From: Pedobacter sp. ISL-64
GTDB lineage: Bacteria > Bacteroidota > Bacteroidia > Sphingobacteriales > Sphingobacteriaceae
Length of the DNA stretch: 64,000 nucleotides
Assembly (NCBI RefSeq): GCF_018613605.1
Contig: NZ_JAGGPU010000002.1
Coordinates: 62,001-126,000, forward strand
Direction of reading: 5' to 3'
Shown here: piece after piece, positions 46,547 through 55,458 of the stretch
Layout: each line of letters opens with the position of its first letter
Numbering within the stretch: the first letter of the stretch is position 1
Notes under the pieces: generated by a model
What the model saw: only the letters and a program-made list of their open reading frames with translations
Databases searched by the model: none
What the model was told of the DNA's origin: nothing
Position numbers and translations under genes: made by a program

Positions 46547-46599
46547 ACCAATTGATAATCATAGGGGGAGCAATCCCCTTTTACTTAAAAACTAAAGAT

Positions 46600-47076
46600 A
46601 TGGCCAACTGGTGCAGTAACGTAGTCGTGTTCATAGGCGAACAGTACGAAATCGGTTTATTGGATGCCCTTATCGGGACAATGACCGCAAAAGAACAAAA
46701 AGAGCGGAAAGGGCAATTGCCCCATTTTGTAACCGAAGACAGCGGTTACCTTTTCGATATACACTGGGAGGGCGAAGTACTCTACTTCGAAACCAAATGG
46801 GTGCCCAACATAGCGGTAATCACCCAAATAGCAGACCAGTACAACCTTGGTTTTATCCACAACTATGTGGAGCCATCGATGGGCATCTATGGCGAGGCAA
46901 CCTACGAGAACGGCACCCTGACCGATGTTTATCTCGAAAATGAAGACTTGTTAAGCTACGACTATGACGAGCAGGAAAACTGCTACCGCTTTGAAAACGG
47001 GATATATCACAGCGAGGAAGAAATACACGAAATCCTGATTGAAAGGAAAAGGGCAATTAAACTATTACTGCAATGA
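46600..47076 (+). CDS. DUF1281-like ferredoxin-fold protein
   Basis: A 158-aa soluble acidic protein. The start 'MANWCSNVVVFIG' and the following 'FDIHWEGEVLYFETKWVPN' resemble DUF1281-type proteins found in plasmids and conjugative elements, whose role is unknown to me. The ATG at 46600 gives the family-like N-terminus; an in-frame upstream codon at 46552 does not. Its stop overlaps the next gene by 4 nt (ATGA). Confidence 0.7.
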   Translation: MANWCSNVVVFIGEQYEIGLLDALIGTMTAKEQKERKGQLPHFVTEDSGYLFDIHWEGEVLYFETKWVPNIAVITQIADQYNLGFIHNYVEPSMGIYGEATYENGTLTDVYLENEDLLSYDYDEQENCYRFENGIYHSEEEIHEILIERKRAIKLLLQ

Positions 47077-47633
47077 AAACGGTACACCTAAATCTATACC
47101 CATTCGCAGAATTAAGCGAAGACGCAAGGGAAAAAGCACTTAACGACCACCGCTTCATCAACGTGGATGATGCTTGGTGGGATAGCATCTACGAGGATGC
47201 AAACCAAAGCGGGCTGAAAATAAACGGATTTGAGTTCGACACAGGGTACTACTGTAATGCAGAATTTACAGAGGATGCGATTTTTTGCGCAGGGAAGATA
47301 CTGGATGCTCATGGTGAAAACACACCCACTTATCAAACTGCCCTATCCTTTTGGACAAGGCGGAACGGGATTGTAGCTGGCTCCCCGAAAGACCAAAACG
47401 CAGAGTTTGAAAACGTGGAGGAACTGGATGACCTGCTTGACAAGGCGGAAGATGATTTTTTGACCGCCATCCGATGGGAATACCATAGCCTACTGATACG
47501 GGAATATAATTGTCAAACCAGCGATACGGCCATTACCGAAACCCTTGAAGCAAACGACTACCACTTTACCGCAGACGGCAAACTGGCGACCCGAATTGAA
47601 AAACTATCAAATGAACTACCGCTAAATCAATAA
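47073..47633 (+). CDS. PRTRC-locus hypothetical protein
   Basis: A 186-aa acidic soluble protein beginning 'MKTVHLNLYPFAELSEDARE', a pattern seen in phage and mobile-element proteins annotated only as hypothetical. It contains no membrane segment or catalytic motif. ATGA overlaps the previous gene, and the stop touches the following frame, so it belongs to the ssb-PRTRC operon. Confidence 0.65.
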   Translation: MKTVHLNLYPFAELSEDAREKALNDHRFINVDDAWWDSIYEDANQSGLKINGFEFDTGYYCNAEFTEDAIFCAGKILDAHGENTPTYQTALSFWTRRNGIVAGSPKDQNAEFENVEELDDLLDKAEDDFLTAIRWEYHSLLIREYNCQTSDTAITETLEANDYHFTADGKLATRIEKLSNELPLNQ

Positions 47634-47638
47634 TGACC

Positions 47639-47885
47639 ATGAGCAACCTATCAAAAAAAACAGAAATAAAAGCCTTGAAAGTATTAGCCAAAACACTCCG
47701 CTTTTTTGATGAACTGCGGGATTTGGACATGACCGCATGCGATGATTATGATGCAACATCAGCAGAAAACCTCTTGCGTGGGCATACTCCGAACAAACGG
47801 CTATCAGGCAGTCTATCAGTCCGGCAAAGGTACGCTACTGGTGAAATTGGCAGATTATGACAAATGGTTAAACACTAAAAAATGA
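47639..47885 (+). pseudogene. Small PRTRC-locus gene with single-base frameshift
   Basis: Translation from 47639 gives 'MSNLSKKTEIKALKVLAKTL ... SAENLLRG' and then leaves the natural frame, ending at 47860. Skipping one G in the GGG at 47780-47782 restores 'ILRTNGYQAVYQSGKGTLLV' followed by 'KLADYDKWLNTKK' and a stop at 47885, five bases before the next gene. The restored 81-aa protein looks natural. The change is a real frameshift mutation, a sequencing error in the G-run, or a programmed shift. Confidence 0.7.
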
Positions 47886-47889
47886 CAAC

Positions 47890-48480
47890 ATGAAAACGAA
47901 CTTCTTTGAAAACATAAACGAAATGCACGTGCCGGGCAACTGGAAAATGACCATCCATACAGACGAGCAGGGACAGTTTACCGTGTCTGCATTATTCACC
48001 GCCCTGCATAATGCGGATAACGCCACCAAAGCCATACCGCCTATGCTGTTAAAGGGAACTGCATCAGAAATGGACGAAGGATTTTTCGAGGCCATTGCCC
48101 AGCCCGTACAGCAGACAGCAGGGCTTTATACCAATCTGAATGCCTACCATAAGGAACTGGAAAAGGCACGATTGGCCTCCAAAATGGAGCAGGATAAAAA
48201 AAGCAGGAACAGTCCTAAACCCGCAAAGGGTAATGCCGATGCTGAGGACATAGAGGTCAGCGAAACCCTGCCCAACAGGGAGGACAAGAAAAGAGAATAT
48301 GCCGAGGCGATGGCCAAGGTCAGCGAACTCAATGCTACCTGTAAGTACGGGGAAGCACTGGCCATTCTGCCAAAAGCAGAAGACCACCCCGAAAAGGAAG
48401 CCGAACTGAAAAAGCAATTGGCCGAGCTGACCAAGAAAAAGGAGCAGATGGCACAAGTCCTTTCATTGTTTAACGCCTAA
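47890..48480 (+). CDS. PRTRC system protein E
   Basis: A 196-aa protein matching PRTRC protein E: an N-terminal domain 'FFENINEMHVPGNWKMTIHT' with 'LTVSALFTALHNADNATKAIPPMLLKGTASEMDEGF'-type text, then a charged linker and a C-terminal helical region (about residues 140-196, 'EAMAKVSELNATCKYGEAL'). PRTRC cassettes occur on plasmids and integrative elements; their biochemical function is unknown. It is followed by PRTRC protein C after 11 bp, the usual order. Confidence 0.88.
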   Translation: MKTNFFENINEMHVPGNWKMTIHTDEQGQFTVSALFTALHNADNATKAIPPMLLKGTASEMDEGFFEAIAQPVQQTAGLYTNLNAYHKELEKARLASKMEQDKKSRNSPKPAKGNADAEDIEVSETLPNREDKKREYAEAMAKVSELNATCKYGEALAILPKAEDHPEKEAELKKQLAELTKKKEQMAQVLSLFNA

Positions 48481-48491
48481 AAATCAAAGCC

Positions 48492-48710
48492 ATGTTATCG
48501 ACAAGCACACTACAAAGGGTTTTCCTGCACAAGGAAAACGGTATAGAAATCAAATTGACAGACCCCGGAGAAGGGTTTGCGCCCGAAGCGGTCATGACCT
48601 TTTATTCGGCAACGTACCCCATTTTGACCAATGCCAAAATCACTGGCCCCGAAATCAGAAACGACCAGATACAGTACAGATTTGAGAGTACGATGGGCAC
48701 CAAAGGATAA
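48492..48710 (+). CDS. PRTRC system protein C
   Basis: A 72-aa protein matching PRTRC protein C: 'LQRVFLHKENGIEIKLTDPG' and 'MTFYSATYPILTNAKITGP' are characteristic. In the wider cassette it is compared with the ubiquitin-like partners of ThiF/E1 proteins, which would fit the ThiF gene 1.9 kb downstream, but that role is unproven. It is complete and has the normal length. Confidence 0.88.
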   Translation: MLSTSTLQRVFLHKENGIEIKLTDPGEGFAPEAVMTFYSATYPILTNAKITGPEIRNDQIQYRFESTMGTKG

Positions 48711-48714
48711 AGCC

Positions 48715-48894
48715 ATGAAACCACAACCTTCCATCACACGCAGGATACCCATCATTAAAGACAACGACCAATGGAAATTGCATCAGCTATTCAAGGATTT
48801 TACGGAGAAACTCGACAAACTGCCCGACGCAGGCGAGGTAAGGCGCAACCCCAAACGAAGCGCACCGCAAGGCATCGTGCCGATGGTTTTTTAA
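48715..48894 (+). CDS. 59-aa PRTRC-locus protein
   Basis: A short frame (MKPQPSITRRIPIIKDNDQW...) beginning four bases after PRTRC protein C and ending 50 bp before the next gene. The product is basic and soluble. A second frame (from 48771) overlaps it but there encodes an arginine-rich, unnatural N-terminus, which supports this frame as the coding one. No family is recognised. Confidence 0.6.
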   Translation: MKPQPSITRRIPIIKDNDQWKLHQLFKDFTEKLDKLPDAGEVRRNPKRSAPQGIVPMVF

Positions 48895-48944
48895 AGCACA
48901 GGTTTCTTCCGTTTTTGGCGGTACCATCGAGGAATTACAGGCAA

Positions 48945-49871
48945 ATGGAAGCGGAGTTTTTCCGCTCCCTTGACCACCTCTGTACCGCCTATGGACTGCC
49001 CTTGCCGGACGTTTCGGCCATAGATTTTCCGCAAAACATCCCTTTGGCCTATATGCAGGTTAAGGAAGCCCTACAGCTAAAGGACAAAAATGCAGACTGT
49101 ATCATCATCAGAGACCAGACCCACAGCGCAACATTAGCGGTACTCCATACCTACGGTACAGGCCATTGCCTGTTTTATATCCCCGTAAAACCGCTATGGA
49201 ACTTGGTACAGACCGCACAAGGACAGCCATTGACCGAAATGCTCCTGTCGGTATATGCCTACCTGTACCAAGTGGCTAAAGTGCCTTATTATACCGAAAA
49301 TGACAGCTACCTCTCTTCTCAATACTATACCTTGCAGCAGTGGATAGACGAGGCGGACGATGACAGTGAGGAAGAACAGGGCTACAAGGACGAACAGACC
49401 GAGGTCATAGATTTGCTCAACCATGCGGGTAACCACCTATTGCCCCTTATTAGTGACGCAAACCACCTGACGGCATGGGAAGCCAATATCCAAGCCTACA
49501 GAAATGTAGGCGACCCTGACCCTGAAACCGAAAGTCTGGCCGAGCAGCTCCTCACCTTGTTCAGGGAATATCCCAACCAAACCGTTTTTGACAATATCCA
49601 CGACGAACTGATAGCGCCCGAAGAAACCGAGCGCATACGGGCAGAGCAGTATATCAGCTTTTACTGGAGCAGTAACGATTGTCTTTATGATACGCTGTTT
49701 GATATGGTCAATAATGACTTTCAGGAGTACGGGGTAATTGACGAGCCGACAGCTATTCAGCTTTTCGATACCCGAAATTCCGCAGTACTGAATGACCTCG
49801 GTTTTGAAAAGAGGCTTTTTGAACTGATAGACAAACTATGTGAAATCTTAAATAAATACGACCATGACTAA
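48945..49871 (+). CDS. PRTRC-locus protein, possible protein F equivalent
   Basis: A 308-aa acidic soluble protein between PRTRC C and B. The start at 48945 (MEAEFFRSLDHLC) is preferred over an in-frame ATG at 48771, because the added region overlaps the 59-aa gene and is arginine-rich. Recognisable stretches include 'IIIRDQTHSATLAVLHTYGTG', cut here as a beta-strand region, and an acidic 'DEADDDSEEEQGY' segment. It could be the local equivalent of PRTRC protein F by position and size. It overlaps the next gene by 8 nt. Confidence 0.65.
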   Translation: MEAEFFRSLDHLCTAYGLPLPDVSAIDFPQNIPLAYMQVKEALQLKDKNADCIIIRDQTHSATLAVLHTYGTGHCLFYIPVKPLWNLVQTAQGQPLTEMLLSVYAYLYQVAKVPYYTENDSYLSSQYYTLQQWIDEADDDSEEEQGYKDEQTEVIDLLNHAGNHLLPLISDANHLTAWEANIQAYRNVGDPDPETESLAEQLLTLFREYPNQTVFDNIHDELIAPEETERIRAEQYISFYWSSNDCLYDTLFDMVNNDFQEYGVIDEPTAIQLFDTRNSAVLNDLGFEKRLFELIDKLCEILNKYDHD

Positions 49872-50607
49872 TGTAACTGGTGACTTTAACGATAGGTATA
49901 TTCCCTATAAAGCACTACTGATTTATAACTGCCAAAAGGAAAATGACCATAACATAAGCACCGATGAAGCTAATTCCGTTTATGTGGAAAGCTACGACAT
50001 CGGTTTGCAGGGCAACCCCATCAATGCCCATCCCTTATCCCTGAATGAGAGCATCGCACTGGCTGAACTGCTCCAAAGCAGTGCCGAAATGCAGAACGGC
50101 TTTTTAAAATCACAGGGCTTACTGCCAAACAACCTGCTGTACCTCAAACCCGATAATAACGGCTTTGCCGTATGGTACACCCCGCCACAGCAAAGGGAAA
50201 TGTTCTTTGTCAGGGGTTTGGGCATTCCCTGCGCAAGGGCATACGTTCCGGCAATGGTGTGGAAGGCAGGCAGGGACAGCCTTTGCGTTTTTGCAGTAAA
50301 AGGCAAATCCAAGCCCACCGCCAAAACCGCCCTTTACCATGCGCCGTACTTCAACATCTATGCTAACGGGAATGTCTGTATGGGTAACGTCAACATCAGC
50401 ATTGACAGGGGAACACATCTCGAAAATTTCATGATGCAATGGGAAAGCTATTTTTTCGGCAGTTATTTCAGCCATACCATTAATGGGGGAAGCAGGACAA
50501 ACGGGAACATCGTCCAACTATGGCAACAGCAGGTCGCTACGGGGAACAGGTTCTCTGACCTGCACCTGCTAAAAAATGGTTTAACACTTAATCAGCTTAT
50601 CCGATGA
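49864..50607 (+). CDS. PRTRC system protein B
   Basis: A 247-aa protein matching PRTRC protein B, with 'LPNNLLYLKPDNNGFAVWYT', 'REMFFVRGLGIPCARAYVPA' and 'NIYANGNVCMGNVNI' as characteristic blocks. It overlaps its upstream neighbour by 8 nt and the ThiF-like gene by 4 nt (ATGA), so B and ThiF are translationally coupled, as is normal for these cassettes. No catalytic residues are known for this family. Confidence 0.88.
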   Translation: MTNVTGDFNDRYIPYKALLIYNCQKENDHNISTDEANSVYVESYDIGLQGNPINAHPLSLNESIALAELLQSSAEMQNGFLKSQGLLPNNLLYLKPDNNGFAVWYTPPQQREMFFVRGLGIPCARAYVPAMVWKAGRDSLCVFAVKGKSKPTAKTALYHAPYFNIYANGNVCMGNVNISIDRGTHLENFMMQWESYFFGSYFSHTINGGSRTNGNIVQLWQQQVATGNRFSDLHLLKNGLTLNQLIR

Positions 50608-51485
50608 AAAAGATAAAAGTAACTCAGCCCCTGCCAGCCGTTCACATCGTGGAAAAGGAATGGCTTAACCCTTTTAATCCAATTGCCGTTAACCTCATTG
50701 GTGCGGGCGGTACAGGCAGTCAGGTACTGACCGCTTTGGGCAGGATCAACCATGCCCTGACCGAACTGAACCATCCCGGCCTGTTTGTTCGCCTGTTTGA
50801 TGACGATAAGGTGGAACGTGCCAACCTTGGCAGACAGCTTTTCGCTACTGCTGAACTCGGGCAATATAAAGCCGTAGCCTTGATTAACAGGGTGAACCTG
50901 TTTTTTGGGACGAACTGGAAAGCGGTAACGGCACTTTATGATCAAGCAAACTTAAAGCAGCAGCCTGAACTTGCCCGCGCTGGACTCACCATTTCCTGTG
51001 TAGATACCGTACAGGCAAGATTAGAAATTGCCGAAATCCTGAAAGCTGTGCATGCACATTCAAATTATGGACGGAACAGACCTGTCTATTATATGGACTT
51101 TGGCAACAGCCGGTCTTCGGGGCAGGTCGTCCTTTCTACCGTTGGCAAAGTACCACAGCCACAGATGAGCAAATACCAGACCGTAGATTCCCTGCCGATG
51201 GTCACCGATGAATTTAAGGACTTGTTACTGGCCTCTGAAAGTACAGACAAAACGCCAAGCTGTTCCTTAGCGGAAGCCCTGACCAAACAGGATTTGTTCA
51301 TCAACTCCGCACTGGCAAATACAGGCGCATCCCTGTTATGGACTTTGTTCCGTGAGGGAATGGTCACCAACAGGGGCTTCTTTGTCAACCTGAAAGACTT
51401 CAGGATGCAGCCCATCAAGGTGACCCCGCCATCAGGGGTCATTGTGCCTTTGAAGCCCAAAAGAGTTAAAAATAAGTTCGCTTAA
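50604..51485 (+). CDS. PRTRC system ThiF-family protein
   Basis: A 293-aa protein of the E1/ThiF/MoeB adenylyltransferase superfamily. The nucleotide-binding loop GAGGTGS lies at residues 33-39, and the 'FDDDKVERANLGRQLF' motif (about 66-81) supplies the Asp, Arg and Gln for ATP-Mg binding. A clear CxxC zinc pair is not seen. Related enzymes adenylate the C-terminus of ubiquitin-like or sulfur-carrier proteins; the partner here may be PRTRC C or another small protein. It is complete and of the usual length for PRTRC ThiF. Confidence 0.9.
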   Translation: MKKIKVTQPLPAVHIVEKEWLNPFNPIAVNLIGAGGTGSQVLTALGRINHALTELNHPGLFVRLFDDDKVERANLGRQLFATAELGQYKAVALINRVNLFFGTNWKAVTALYDQANLKQQPELARAGLTISCVDTVQARLEIAEILKAVHAHSNYGRNRPVYYMDFGNSRSSGQVVLSTVGKVPQPQMSKYQTVDSLPMVTDEFKDLLLASESTDKTPSCSLAEALTKQDLFINSALANTGASLLWTLFREGMVTNRGFFVNLKDFRMQPIKVTPPSGVIVPLKPKRVKNKFA

Positions 51486-51507
51486 TAATAACACCAAATA
51501 ATACAAC

Positions 51508-52029
51508 ATGAAAAGAAACAACAGACGGTCACTGCAGGCAAGGCTTGCCGTACTTCCACACATTGTGAAGGAACTTCAGCGGATAGACAAGGCCGTTCCC
51601 CTAAATGAACAGGCAGGAATAAAAACGCTGGCACTGGACAGGGATAATGACCCCGTACTGGTTCCAATGGATGACCATCAGCCCCAAAAAAAATTAGGCC
51701 ATTCCCTAGAACAGTTTCCGCACAAAAACCTGATTTCTCTTTTGAAGTTCTTGCGCTCCACTGTTGGAAAGGATGGAAAAACAGGTTCCGTGTTTACACG
51801 GCTTAAGCCAAAGGAAATGGGCTACCACGAATATCTGGATTACTGGCTTTGTGCCTGTGGCAATTTCGAGAAGCTGGAGGGGTTTAATGCCTGTGACAGC
51901 GAGGGGAACCTCGTTAGTCCTGTACCCAAAGCTTCCTTTTGCAGATGTGAAAGGTGCGGCAGGGTTATAAAGGTGTCCAGCCACACCATTGTGGGAATTA
52001 ACCTCAATCCGATAAGGGGCAGATTTTGA
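51508..52029 (+). CDS. PRTRC-locus protein with zinc-ribbon-like C-terminus
   Basis: A 173-aa basic protein whose C-terminal third has two cysteine clusters, 'LCACG' and 'FCRCERCGRVIK', spaced about 30 residues apart. They could bind one or two zinc ions as in a nucleic-acid-binding ribbon. The N-terminal half is helical. No named family can be supported. It follows the ThiF gene by 22 bp and is likely in the same operon. Confidence 0.6.
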   Translation: MKRNNRRSLQARLAVLPHIVKELQRIDKAVPLNEQAGIKTLALDRDNDPVLVPMDDHQPQKKLGHSLEQFPHKNLISLLKFLRSTVGKDGKTGSVFTRLKPKEMGYHEYLDYWLCACGNFEKLEGFNACDSEGNLVSPVPKASFCRCERCGRVIKVSSHTIVGINLNPIRGRF

Positions 52030-52120
52030 AGGGGGAGCATAAAGACAGGATTATTTTCTATCTGCCGCTAAAAGTATACAGTGCCGAAACCAGGGGATTT
52101 CAGTATTAAATTTTAAGACA

Positions 52121-53287
52121 ATGGTAAAGATTAAAGAGGGTTATGTGATGACCGCACGTGAGAAGGAGGACTTTGACAGGGATAATGCCCGCCCAAGAAA
52201 ACCTTCAGGCAGGGTGGACTATTATTTTAAACCGCAGACCAAGTACCCGCCAAGAATATACGTGTTCATGCATGCTGAGATGTGGTGCGACCGCAACCGG
52301 AGGCCGATGGGACTGTTCCATGCTTTTGCGTTCCTGTCAAGGGCGATGAACAGCGAGGAAATAGAATACCACCATTTCGACAACCGCCTGTGTTACCACC
52401 AGTATGAGGATTGGGACAAGCTGCTTTATGCCGAGCAGCAGGAATGTGAGTTGTTGGATGAAGAAAATGAAGGGGCAGGAACAGCTTTTCTCGCCAAGCT
52501 GAAAAGTTTGCGGGAAAAATATCCTTTGGCCGGTAAGCCCCTCCCCGAACAAGAGGTCAGGGATAAAACTCCTGCCATGCCTGAAATCACAACCATTATC
52601 TTGCAGAGTGATCAGCAGAAAGTGCTGGCCGATCTGATTGCCTATGGAAATAGTTTCAAGGCAGGGATGCTCAGTACCGCAATGGAGATCGAAGGGAACG
52701 GGTATCAGCGCAAGGCGGTACTGGTTGCTCTTACGGGCTTGTACCGCAATATTGTCTTGGAAGAGCCTGAAAAAAAGGAATTGACCTTGGAGGGAATAAA
52801 CCGTAAGGTAATGGCATCGAAACTGCGCACCCGCAAGAACTTTGTGCGCAGGGTCTACCGACAGAACAAATTGTTCGCCATGAGTGAGATATGCCAGCAT
52901 TACCTTGGTTATACAGAGGAAATGCTTTTGAAGGATTTAGCTGTGAAATCAAAAAAGGTAAAAAGGAAAAAGCATAAGCCCAGCACAGACCTGCGCAGCT
53001 GCCAGTTGGAAAAACTGGCAGCGAAACTTCGTTACCATGATCTTGATGAAAGCCAGTACCATCGGGTCTGCAATACGATGGTGATGCTACAGAATGCCCA
53101 TAACCACCGCCTGCCAATTCCCCTGACCGTGAAGTTGGGCGGGGAAGCGCTGGTCTATGAGTTTTACTGGAAGACACGGGAACAGGTGGTCAAGTCATTT
53201 GTGGAACTGGCTAACAGCAAAGGAATGACCCATGAATTGCTGAAGCAGAAACATCAGGAGATTACCAGCTCTGGCTACAGTTTCTAA
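52121..53287 (+). CDS. Hypothetical PRTRC-locus protein
   Basis: A 388-aa soluble, basic protein. The N-terminal region contains 'MHAEMWCDRNRRPMGLFHAF' and several His/Cys residues; a lysine-rich stretch (KSKKVKRKKHKP) lies at about residue 280. There is no recognised fold or catalytic motif. It lies 91 bp after the zinc-ribbon-like gene. Nucleic-acid binding is possible from charge but unproven. Confidence 0.6.
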   Translation: MVKIKEGYVMTAREKEDFDRDNARPRKPSGRVDYYFKPQTKYPPRIYVFMHAEMWCDRNRRPMGLFHAFAFLSRAMNSEEIEYHHFDNRLCYHQYEDWDKLLYAEQQECELLDEENEGAGTAFLAKLKSLREKYPLAGKPLPEQEVRDKTPAMPEITTIILQSDQQKVLADLIAYGNSFKAGMLSTAMEIEGNGYQRKAVLVALTGLYRNIVLEEPEKKELTLEGINRKVMASKLRTRKNFVRRVYRQNKLFAMSEICQHYLGYTEEMLLKDLAVKSKKVKRKKHKPSTDLRSCQLEKLAAKLRYHDLDESQYHRVCNTMVMLQNAHNHRLPIPLTVKLGGEALVYEFYWKTREQVVKSFVELANSKGMTHELLKQKHQEITSSGYSF

Positions 53288-53446
53288 TACCCTGACCACT
53301 GCCGGATGGTTCTTTATAAACAGGGGCTCTCTTTGTGCGCTAACCCGCTCACACACAGAGGCGAATCCCAGATCCTGCGGGGGTATTCTAAATTATTTAG
53401 CATCAATCGTTGGAAAATTTCATGTAAGCCGATATTTTTGGGCTAC

Positions 53447-54256
53447 ATGAAAGCGAATTTTGAACACCATAAAGCGGAATTTAAAAAGCTGTCCTCACAG
53501 GGCACCAATCTTTTCAATGCCATGCAGGATGAACAGTTTCCTGACCGGATGGAAGCGCATTTCACCAAGGTGCTCAAAAAGGATTACCATGCTTTCAAAA
53601 AAACACTGCCGTCCTTTAGCCATGCCTACCAGCATTGGTATTCCCAGGCGCAGGTACTCATCAAACTGCTGCTGCCCGATCGCCTGGCTGATTTTATCAG
53701 GCTGTACGAACAGCCAAAAAACCGCAGGGAGGTCAGGCCGGAAACTTATGTGATTGAGGACTATCTCAAAAATATAACCATAACGACCGGTTTTGATAAA
53801 AAGATCGTCGTATCCCCTGATGCTGCAATCCCTGTTTTTCAGCAGCAATTGAATATCTTAAATGCTGTGGAAGGCCGTTTTGACAGCATCCTTTATGACA
53901 TCCAACTGCACCTGCAGGCAGAGATCTTAGATGCGGAGCTGGCATCGGCCGCACTGCTCGTTAAAAACAAGCAGTTCAGATCGGCTGCGATCATATGCGG
54001 GATCGTGCTCGAAAAATATCTCGCCCAACTCGCAGCTACCCATAACCTAAAGATCGGCAAAAGAAATCCCTCCATCGGTGATCTGAATGATCTTTTAAAG
54101 AAACAGGAGGTTTATGATTTTTACACCTGGAGGTTTGTCCAGGGCATGGGGGATTTTATCAAAAATTGTTATTCGGTGAAAAAGGGTGAACCCCATCAGG
54201 AAGACCTTGCTGATCTGCTCGCCGGTGTAGACAAGGTGATTAAAAGTGCGGTATAA
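53447..54256 (+). CDS. HEPN/DUF4145-like protein
   Basis: A 269-aa soluble helical protein. The C-terminal part ('AAIICGIVLEKYLAQLA', 'SIGDLNDLLKKQEVYDFYTW', 'DLADLLAGVDKVIKSAV') follows the pattern of DUF4145/HEPN-type domains, often found in RNA-targeting toxins or defence proteins. The typical R-x4-6-H catalytic pair is not evident. The ATG at 53447 is chosen; the frame is open from 53306, but that DNA looks non-coding. It is the last plus-strand gene of the PRTRC region. Confidence 0.6.
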   Translation: MKANFEHHKAEFKKLSSQGTNLFNAMQDEQFPDRMEAHFTKVLKKDYHAFKKTLPSFSHAYQHWYSQAQVLIKLLLPDRLADFIRLYEQPKNRREVRPETYVIEDYLKNITITTGFDKKIVVSPDAAIPVFQQQLNILNAVEGRFDSILYDIQLHLQAEILDAELASAALLVKNKQFRSAAIICGIVLEKYLAQLAATHNLKIGKRNPSIGDLNDLLKKQEVYDFYTWRFVQGMGDFIKNCYSVKKGEPHQEDLADLLAGVDKVIKSAV

Positions 54257-54364
54257 GGTCTGGATATAACCTAGCCGTCCAAAGAATTTAAAGTGCCGAA
54301 CTTTTTTGATACCTATACCAGGGGAACTAGTTTGATAATGGTAGTTTTAGAAAAGCCAATAAAT

Positions 54365-54393
54365 GACAAGGCAGGAAAACCTTCTGCCTTGTC
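54365..54393. terminator. Bidirectional terminator hairpin
   Basis: GACAAGGCAG (54365-54374) and its exact complement (54384-54393) enclose a 9-nt loop. It lies between convergent genes ending at 54256 (+) and 54410 (-) and may end both transcripts, although the T-run is poor. Confidence 0.65.
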
Positions 54394-54409
54394 CATCCTA
54401 ATTTGCTAA

Positions 54410-55422
54410 TTAGGCTTGAAAATTTTGCGCTAAATATTGCTTCGAGGTTGGCTTACGGCCTAAAAGTTTTGTCAGATCCCCGCTTGTAAAGTCGCCTTTG
54501 CCATGCGATTGCGCCAGAATAATACTTATATATTCTTCTGGGATGAAGATTCCTGACTCAGCTAGTGCACTTATAAATGTTTCTTTTGTTGGAGAAACAT
54601 AATTCACCGTGCGACCTATTATTTCAGAGATATATTTGCCACATCGCGATAACTGTAAGTTTCGATATTGACAAGATCGTAATGTTTGTATTCGTGCCCC
54701 CTGCGAAACTAAAACCTCGGCAGCAGCTTCTGCCATTTCCGAACGTAAAGCCCATCCCATTTACCTTCCCCCGCGGGTAAATAGATCACGCCCGATTGTT
54801 TCACATCTCCAATGAAAAGCGGTATGGTATCTAAATACAAACTATTTCTTAGTATAGTATATTTTAGCCCGCTTTCCTTAAGCAGTCGTTCCGTTTCAAA
54901 ATGGGCGTGCATGAATAACCATAACAAAGAATCTGAATTTTCGATCGTTCGGGCTCCGCTTGTGTAAAGGATATGTTTAACGTTTGCGGCTTTAGCTGCC
55001 TCAATGATATTCGCATGCTGCGATAGCCGATTAGACAAATCGGTCGCTGAAACCAATAATAATTTGTCAACGCCGCTAAATGTCTTTATCAGCGAAAGAG
55101 GCTCGTCATAATCACCTAGAGCGATTTTGATCCCTTTTGACTCCAACTCTTCTGCTTTTTCTTCCATACAGAAAACAGCCATCATCGGTTTTGAAATGAC
55201 GCTAAAAGCATAGCCAATTCGTACAAACAGAACATGTTTAGCTGAAATATCGGAAAGTTTACCAAAATAGCCTTTACTAAGGCCTGCAGTTGCTTCGGCG
55301 ACACCTTCAAGAATTCCTATTAATACAATTGAAAAGCCAATCGACTTTAGTAGATCGGCATAATTGGATAAGGCATTTCGCTTGCAGTGTCGGTCAATAA
55401 ACTTACCACCGATAAAATCCAA
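54410..55422 (-). pseudogene. Chimeric pseudogene: MFS fragment joined to NmrA-type oxidoreductase
   Basis: The reading frame from 55422 to 54709 starts with about 85 residues typical of an MFS transporter ('SNYADLLKSIGFSIVLIG', 'LSKGYFGKLSDISAKHVLF'). It continues without a stop into the middle of an NmrA/YtfG-like NAD(P)-binding protein ('EKAEELESKGIKIALGDYD', 'GVDKLLLVSATDLSNRL'). The oxidoreductase lacks its N-terminal glycine-rich Rossmann loop. Its C-terminal part lies in a second frame (54760-54410) and contains a further double frameshift at a GGGG run ('GHEYKHYDLVNIETYSYRDVA' is split, hence cut). A deletion that fused two genes, followed by decay, explains this best. Confidence 0.75.
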
Positions 55423-55458
55423 ACTGTCCGTGTAATATATTTCAAATCTTTTTCTGTC

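Noticed and set aside
53306..53446. Upstream extension of the HEPN-like gene
   Set aside because: The 47 added residues look non-coding and no RBS precedes them; the ATG at 53447 fits the protein.
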